A DNA stretch of 64,000 nt from Flavipsychrobacter sp. (lineage in GTDB: Bacteria > Bacteroidota > Bacteroidia > Chitinophagales > Chitinophagaceae). The notes under the pieces are model-generated. The model did no database searches and had not been told where the DNA came from. It saw only the letters and a list, made by a program, of their open reading frames with translations. The stretch is taken from assembly GCA_041392855.1 (NCBI GenBank), contig JAWKLD010000001.1, forward strand, positions 1,040,001 to 1,104,000, written 5' to 3'. Shown here one piece after another: positions 59,355 through 64,000 of the stretch. Position 1 is the first letter of the stretch. Each line of letters begins with the position of its first letter. Both the position numbers and the translations under genes were made by a program.

Positions 59355-59492
59355 AGAAGTTTTTTAGACTGTATATACAATAAAACTGCCCGGTGTAATA
59401 GCCGTACCTTATTTAGAAAAATTAATAATAGCTTGTTCAGCGACCGGATGTTGGCAGATCTCGATCGGCGTTAGAAAGGCAAACTTTAAGTA

Positions 59493-60089
59493 ATGAATAC
59501 AATAAAACTACAAGGAACACGCAGAAGCGACTTTGGTGGAGCTACAACGCGCCAACTTCGTTCTGAAGGAATGGTACCTGGTGTTATCTATGGCGGTGAA
59601 GAGAGCATTCACTTCACTACTAAAAAACTAGACCTTCGTGCTCTGGTTTACACACCTCAATTCCAAATTGCAGAGATCGAGATCGATGGTAAAACTTACC
59701 GTTGCATTTTGAAGGATATGCAGTTTGACGTAATTAACGACGAGCTTATCCACGTTGACTTCTTAGAGTTAGTAGATGGTAAGAAAGTTATCGCTGAATT
59801 GCCAATTAAGTTCAACGGACAACCAGAAGGTGTTAAAGCTGGTGGTCGTTTGGTGATCAAATTGAAGAGCGTTAAGGTTCGTACTTATCCTAAGTATTTG
59901 AAAGAGGCTTTAGATGTAGATATCAATAGCCTTAAGCTTAACGGTAACGTACGTGTACAGGATATCGTTGCAGACAACATTGAGATCATGAACCCTCCAC
60001 GTATTCCTATCGCATCTGTAGTAATGACTCGTGCTCTACGTCAAGCAGATAACGAAAACAAAGGCGCTGCATCTGGTGACGCTGAATAA
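59493..60089 (+). CDS. rplY: Large ribosomal subunit protein L25/Ctc
   Basis: The 198-residue protein has the N-terminal 5S rRNA-binding domain (residues about 1-90: IKLQGTRRSDFGGATTRQLR) and a C-terminal beta domain (Ctc form). It binds 5S rRNA of the large subunit. The 138-base gap after prs shows some inverted sequence around GATCTCGATCGGCG, which might be a leader hairpin, but nothing firm. A terminator follows. Confidence 0.94.
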   Translation: MNTIKLQGTRRSDFGGATTRQLRSEGMVPGVIYGGEESIHFTTKKLDLRALVYTPQFQIAEIEIDGKTYRCILKDMQFDVINDELIHVDFLELVDGKKVIAELPIKFNGQPEGVKAGGRLVIKLKSVKVRTYPKYLKEALDVDINSLKLNGNVRVQDIVADNIEIMNPPRIPIASVVMTRALRQADNENKGAASGDAE

Positions 60090-60113
60090 TTACAGACTAA
60101 CAATACACACAAT

Positions 60114-60145
60114 AATAAAGCCCCGAAATTCGGGGCTTTTTATAT
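60114..60145. terminator. Bidirectional terminator between rplY and the FG-GAP gene
   Basis: 9-bp stem AAAGCCCCG / CGGGGCTTT with a 5-base loop; U-rich tails on both sides. Confidence 0.85.
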
Positions 60146-60165
60146 TTATGGTCTTTCCTTAAATG

Positions 60166-62448
60166 CTACCTAACGATCACCACAGGCTTAACTGTTTTAT
60201 TGCCACTAGCTACAACTATACAATAATACATACCTGAAGGCAGGTTGCTCACTGAAAGTTGTCCGGTCTTTTCTTCTGCACCATATTCTTTAGATACTAG
60301 AGTTTGCCCTGTAATAGAAACTACTTTTACACTTACAGTTCTTGCTTTTGCAAAATCAGTACCCCATGTTATATTCAAGATATCTTTAGTAGGGTTAGGA
60401 TATACTTTCACATCAGCCATGTTACCATTCAGAACATCGTTCACGCTCACAGGTGCTGTTTGTCTATAATAGTTTACACCACCAAGGAAGTTGCCTACTA
60501 TCATTTCATACAAGCCGTCAGAGCTATTATCTATATTACCAAATGTTGGCACTGCCCTATTATGAACACTTACATAAGAGTATAAAGAGTCTATTCTTGT
60601 GAACGGTGTGGTTATATTTCCACTCTGAAATCCATCAAATCTAAAAACATGACCATTATTGGTACCCACCATTAAATAGTCTATACCTGTATTGTCTATT
60701 GGTCCTATATATGGTGCTGAATAACCATATACTTGTCCTTTCTCGTTGATCTTCACGCCACCAAGATTATCACTTCCTTTCAGGAAAGCTATATTGCCAG
60801 ATGTGCTACCATTGTTTTTAAGATGTATTAGATCTCCCAACTGGTTACCTACGATGATATCATTATCACCATCCTTATCAATATCATAAATACAAGGTGC
60901 TGCAAAATCACCTGCATCAAAAGGACTAATTGCTCCTAACAGTGTAATAGCTTGTTGATACAGTGTCCATACAGGCTGTACAGTACTACTGGTAGCCGTG
61001 TTTAAATACAGCGCAAGTGTACCATCTGTTTTTCCGATAACCATATCATCCAAAGTATCGCCATCAATATCTCCAAATGCTAAGGCCATACCAACAAAAT
61101 TCATCGCCTCAAGGTTAAGGAAGTCATCGGTAACCATTTCGAAAGATGTAGTAGTACCTGTAGATGTATTTTTATAATAAGCTACCTTGCTTTTGTAAGT
61201 ACCATTACTTTGATAAAAGCCATCAGAACCAATAAAAAGGTCTAGTTTACCATCCTTATCATAGTCGTATAATGTAGGATAAGCACCTGAGCCTAGATCT
61301 ATCATATCTCTTACCAGGTACTCGTCTGTTTTATAAATAAAGTTTGGATTAGCGTTTGTGCCTTCATTTTCATAAAACAAAGCGCTCTTATAGTTTTCTG
61401 TTAGCTCTTCATGTGGAGAGATAATGATATCATTATCGCCATCAGCATCTATATCTAGCCAAAAAGCTGCAGGGAAGTTCTTAGTTATAGCTTCTACCCC
61501 ATTACTATCCCAAATGGTGTCTTGGCTGATCATACTATCCAAAAGACCTAAACCATAATCTACTTTACCATTTTGAAAATACTGTACATCAGGGAACGAT
61601 ATATTACCATTCAGCACATCATAGTCACCATCTCCATCCGAATCAAAAGCACATAACGTATTGCCTACGTGTGTAGGCTTTTGGCCCGACGGTGGAGGGC
61701 ATCCCTTACAAGTACTGAAGGTATTTTGCTTGGAAGTACATAATGAACCTAAAAAGTGTGTTCTATCATACGGTTGGTTGGTTCTACCCCAACAAAGGTC
61801 TTTCAAACAAATACGAATACTATCAGGAGGTAAACCATCTTCTATTCTACAATTGCGATAATAGCTGATACGTGAACCAGAGAATTCATAAGAAAGGAAA
61901 TCCACATCTCCATCCTTATCTATATCTATTACAATAGGAATATCTGTATTCGGCTCTACATAAGCATTGGTTAAACCAGTTACAGTAGAGTTGTAATATA
62001 GGTTTCTATAAAAAGTAAATTTCAGCTGCTTATTATCATAATACCCTTTATGAATGGCAAAACCAGTACTCCCCCTGTGTACCAAGTCTGGTACCATATC
62101 ACCATTATAATCAATTAGCTTCAAGTAACCTGTTATGTTATCCGGGAAGTTATTTTCAAATTCAGGTCTGTAGATATAACCTCCGGCACCATTTCCTACA
62201 AATGTCTTTACCCCAAAGCCATGCTCATATATTACAAGGTCTTGCGTACCATCTTGGTTAATATCACCTAAAGCAAATTGAGGGTTATTAAAGCCTCCGG
62301 CCCAGCCCAATGCTTTTTGACCGGTGCCATTTTTTATATAAGGTCCTGTTTGCTTTTTAAAGATATCACCATCTTTCTGTGCATATAATGGCGTAGCCAC
62401 TATAGCAGATAGTAATAATGACAAACCTACAGATATAACATTTTTCAT
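60166..62448 (-). CDS. Secreted FG-GAP/VCBS repeat protein with T9SS sorting domain
   Basis: The 760-residue protein has a signal peptide (residues 1-23, TPLYAQ) and many FG-GAP/VCBS-type repeats with Asp-rich calcium loops: DINQDGTQDLVIYEH, DIDKDGDVDFLSYE, DSDGDGDYDVLNG, DIDADGDNDIIIS, DYDKDGKLDLFIG, DIDGDTLDDMVIG and DIDKDGDNDIIVG. It likely forms a beta-propeller-like surface protein. The C-terminal 80 residues are a T9SS sorting domain (VYPNPTKDILNITW, SGMYYCIVVASGNKTVKPVVIVR). Confidence 0.93.
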   Translation of the reverse strand: MKNVISVGLSLLLSAIVATPLYAQKDGDIFKKQTGPYIKNGTGQKALGWAGGFNNPQFALGDINQDGTQDLVIYEHGFGVKTFVGNGAGGYIYRPEFENNFPDNITGYLKLIDYNGDMVPDLVHRGSTGFAIHKGYYDNKQLKFTFYRNLYYNSTVTGLTNAYVEPNTDIPIVIDIDKDGDVDFLSYEFSGSRISYYRNCRIEDGLPPDSIRICLKDLCWGRTNQPYDRTHFLGSLCTSKQNTFSTCKGCPPPSGQKPTHVGNTLCAFDSDGDGDYDVLNGNISFPDVQYFQNGKVDYGLGLLDSMISQDTIWDSNGVEAITKNFPAAFWLDIDADGDNDIIISPHEELTENYKSALFYENEGTNANPNFIYKTDEYLVRDMIDLGSGAYPTLYDYDKDGKLDLFIGSDGFYQSNGTYKSKVAYYKNTSTGTTTSFEMVTDDFLNLEAMNFVGMALAFGDIDGDTLDDMVIGKTDGTLALYLNTATSSTVQPVWTLYQQAITLLGAISPFDAGDFAAPCIYDIDKDGDNDIIVGNQLGDLIHLKNNGSTSGNIAFLKGSDNLGGVKINEKGQVYGYSAPYIGPIDNTGIDYLMVGTNNGHVFRFDGFQSGNITTPFTRIDSLYSYVSVHNRAVPTFGNIDNSSDGLYEMIVGNFLGGVNYYRQTAPVSVNDVLNGNMADVKVYPNPTKDILNITWGTDFAKARTVSVKVVSITGQTLVSKEYGAEEKTGQLSVSNLPSGMYYCIVVASGNKTVKPVVIVR

Positions 62449-62550
62449 ATGTGAAATGTTGAATTAGAATAAAGATACGTATAACGTCTATATAATTAAG
62501 ACATTATATCTTCTATAACCGTTGGTTACAGTTGCTTTCTTTATACATTT

Positions 62551-63363
62551 TTAATAATCTGCTAATGGAGAATTAGGCTCTTTTAGAAAGTGCTTGTACA
62601 CTAACTTGTCGGCTAAGTTGGCAAATAGCCTGTTGACCCATACCGTAAGTTTACCCTGTGCTGTCATTACCAGCGTGCGTTTACGTTGCTCTACAGCATT
62701 TAATATCAGGCGAGCACACTCTTCCGAGCTCATTAGTTTTTTCTCATCTAAGGGTGTTTCTTTTTGTGCCGAGCCATCTGCGCTGCGGGCTACATTTCTA
62801 ATATTGGAAGAAGTGAAATTAGGTGCTACCCACATTACGTTGGCGCCCGTATGCAGTAATTCTGTTCTTAAAGATTCTAAGAAACCCTGCATGGCAAATT
62901 TAGAAGCAGAGTACCCTGTTCTACCCGGCAAGCCTCTGTAGCCTGCTATTGAGGAAACACCAACTATAGTTCCTTTTCTTTGTTTGATAGAAGTAACCGC
63001 ATGTTTTGTGCAATAGACTGTACCCCAAAAGTTGATGTTCATTAGCTCTTCTATAACCTTTAGGTCTGTATATTCGAACAAGGCACGCATACTGATACCC
63101 GCATTGTTTATCAATACATCAATACCACCCCATTTCTCCATTACGGTTTCAATAAATTCTTTGCAGTCTTCTGCTTTACTTACATCTGCTTCATGAATAT
63201 GTACTAAAGAGTCATCATGGTCATAGATCTTCTTCAGCTTATCTATACTACGTGCACAAACAGCCACTTTTGCTCCCCTATGCAAAGCTTCATCGGCCAA
63301 AGCCTTTCCTATACCCGAAGAAGCACCTGTAACTACTACTACTTTATTTTTTAAAGAATACAT
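62551..63363 (-). CDS. Short-chain dehydrogenase/reductase
   Basis: I start at ATG 63363 (270 residues, MYSLKNKVVVVTG) because the -7 box at 63385-63392 lies upstream, and the ATG at 63387 would overlap it. NAD(P)-binding TGASSGIG, NNAGIS, catalytic Ser in SSIAGYRG and Y-SAS-K in GRTGYSASKFAMQG are present. Substrate unknown. It is divergent from the PhoH-family gene. Confidence 0.92.
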   Translation of the reverse strand: MYSLKNKVVVVTGASSGIGKALADEALHRGAKVAVCARSIDKLKKIYDHDDSLVHIHEADVSKAEDCKEFIETVMEKWGGIDVLINNAGISMRALFEYTDLKVIEELMNINFWGTVYCTKHAVTSIKQRKGTIVGVSSIAGYRGLPGRTGYSASKFAMQGFLESLRTELLHTGANVMWVAPNFTSSNIRNVARSADGSAQKETPLDEKKLMSSEECARLILNAVEQRKRTLVMTAQGKLTVWVNRLFANLADKLVYKHFLKEPNSPLADY

Positions 63364-63384
63364 ATTGATCAATTGCAGTTCGTA

Positions 63385-63392
63385 CAAAAATA
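63385..63392 (-). promoter_or_regulatory. -7 box (TATTTTTG) for the short-chain dehydrogenase
   Basis: Exact TAnnTTTG on the minus strand, 21 bases before the ATG at 63363. Confidence 0.5.
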
Positions 63393-63725
63393 GACTTTAA
63401 GCTAAATTATTCTAAAAGAAAGACTTATTGAACGATCATAAAAGATATGCACAGAGGTTGATAAATTGACCCGAAAAGAGCAAACAATATTTTTAATTTC
63501 ATAGAGACGGGAAACCTCAGGTACAATATCGACCAACGATAATGAGGTATAACAAGGAATAAAAACTGTATGCAAGAGTGCAACCAATGGATTGACTGTA
63601 CAATAGATAGTAACACCCTGTAGATAAAATGACCCGACTACAGCCATAGGTCTATTTGACATTAAGTTAACACCGTGCATGGGCAAGATTCAGTATATTT
63701 AGTTAACAAGTAAAACCTAAGCACA
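63393..63725. other. Long intergenic region with an imperfect direct repeat
   Basis: About 330 bases between the divergent SDR and phoH genes. GATAAATTGACCCGA (63460-63474) and GATAAAATGACCCGA (63623-63637) differ at one base of 15. TATATTTA at 63694-63701 may be the phoH -7 box, one base from consensus. Nothing else recognised. Confidence 0.45.
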
Positions 63726-64000
63726 TTGACAGAAACGATAATAAATTTAGAGACGGTAGATCCTATTGAGTTTTTTGGTGTCAACAATAGTAAGTTTGAT
63801 ATTTTGAAACGTAAGTTTCCACTACTAAAAATACTATCAAGGGGCACGCAGATAAAACTTGCGGGCAAAGGTGACGAAGTAAAAAATGCGCAAAACAGAA
63901 TTGAACAGGTTATCAAATACTTAGAGCGCAACGGCCACCTATCAGAAAGTTATTTTGCACAAATACTTGGAGACGAAGATGAAGGCAACCCTATGAAAGA
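63726..64000 (+). CDS. phoH: PhoH-family protein, 3' end cut off by the window
   Basis: It starts at TTG 63726; a stop codon lies in frame 15 bases upstream, so no ATG is available. The 91 residues seen (TETIINLETVDPIEFFGVNN, then FDILKRKFPLLKILSRGTQI and KNAQNRIEQVIKYLER) are the N-terminal region of Bacteroidota PhoH-like (PhoL/YbeZ-like) proteins that precede the P-loop ATPase domain. The P-loop itself is beyond the window end, so the assignment rests on the N-terminus only. Confidence 0.8.
   Translation, partial: MTETIINLETVDPIEFFGVNNSKFDILKRKFPLLKILSRGTQIKLAGKGDEVKNAQNRIEQVIKYLERNGHLSESYFAQILGDEDEGNPMK

Noticed and set aside
63402..63931. Minus-strand open frames in the SDR-phoH gap and under phoH
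   Set aside because: They have no recognisable protein features, overlap the promoter region and the clear PhoH N-terminus, and look like chance frames.
1..64000. tRNA, rRNA, CRISPR arrays, transposase or integrase genes
   Set aside because: I looked for tRNA-like arm sequences, regularly spaced repeats and recombinase motifs, and saw none by eye; a tRNAscan/CRISPR search would settle it.

Overview
The window looks like a piece of a Bacteroidota chromosome, most likely a Chitinophagaceae-type organism. The evidence is: promoters of the TAnnTTTG type just upstream of many genes, few Shine-Dalgarno sites, two proteins with type IX secretion (T9SS) C-terminal sorting domains, a SusC/RagA-like TonB receptor with a carboxypeptidase-regulatory N-terminus, many SPase-II lipoproteins, GldL-like IQHWP membrane proteins, a darB-darA pair and a GbsR-type regulator. 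Species-level placement is not possible from this sequence alone. I saw no rRNA, tRNA, CRISPR array, transposase or integrase gene.

Region 1 (1-9.8 kb): the 3' part of a degenerate metallo-beta-lactamase-fold protein, small secreted and membrane proteins, a PhnA-like protein, acetyltransferases, cold-shock protein, the tRNA hydroxylase MiaE, a thioredoxin-like protein, a cytochrome c / copper monooxygenase-like lipoprotein, a YihY membrane protein and a dipeptidyl peptidase IV. Region 2 (9.9-25.2 kb): ClpS, a SpoU rRNA/tRNA methyltransferase, a porin-like barrel, YpfJ metallopeptidase, formimidoylglutamase, a four-CHRD T9SS protein, bacilliredoxin, guanylate kinase, a CNNM/CorC protein, 3-hydroxyanthranilate dioxygenase, a His-rich membrane protein, heptose epimerase HldD, a DUF4920 lipoprotein, and a TonB receptor that follows a Crp/Fnr regulator and has FNR-like operator boxes between. 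Region 3 (25.2-37.8 kb): EF-G, HtrA protease, the darBA pair, two GldL-like membrane proteins, isoaspartyl peptidase, a PyrR-like phosphoribosyltransferase, an ABC permease, outer-membrane/lipoprotein genes and an MFS exporter.

Region 4 (37.8-51.6 kb) is accessory. It holds small hypothetical proteins, three dispersed paralogous lipoproteins, a duplicated small membrane protein with a duplicated promoter, a RepA-like ATPase preceded by a palindromic operator, two very AT-rich hypothetical genes next to a pair of 44-bp inverted-repeat elements, a strongly structured non-coding region (about 48.0-48.2 kb), REP-like repeats, and an AT-rich NDT/TIR-like gene inserted between a 22-bp direct repeat copied from the 3' end of recF. 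This is where undescribed biology is most likely.

Region 5 (51.6-64 kb) returns to housekeeping: recF, pdhA (divergent with recF), a TPR protein, lumazine synthase, LutA-like protein, OsmC, a GbsR regulator with two downstream genes, PRPP synthetase, ribosomal protein L25, an FG-GAP T9SS protein, a short-chain dehydrogenase, and the beginning of a PhoH-family gene cut by the window end.
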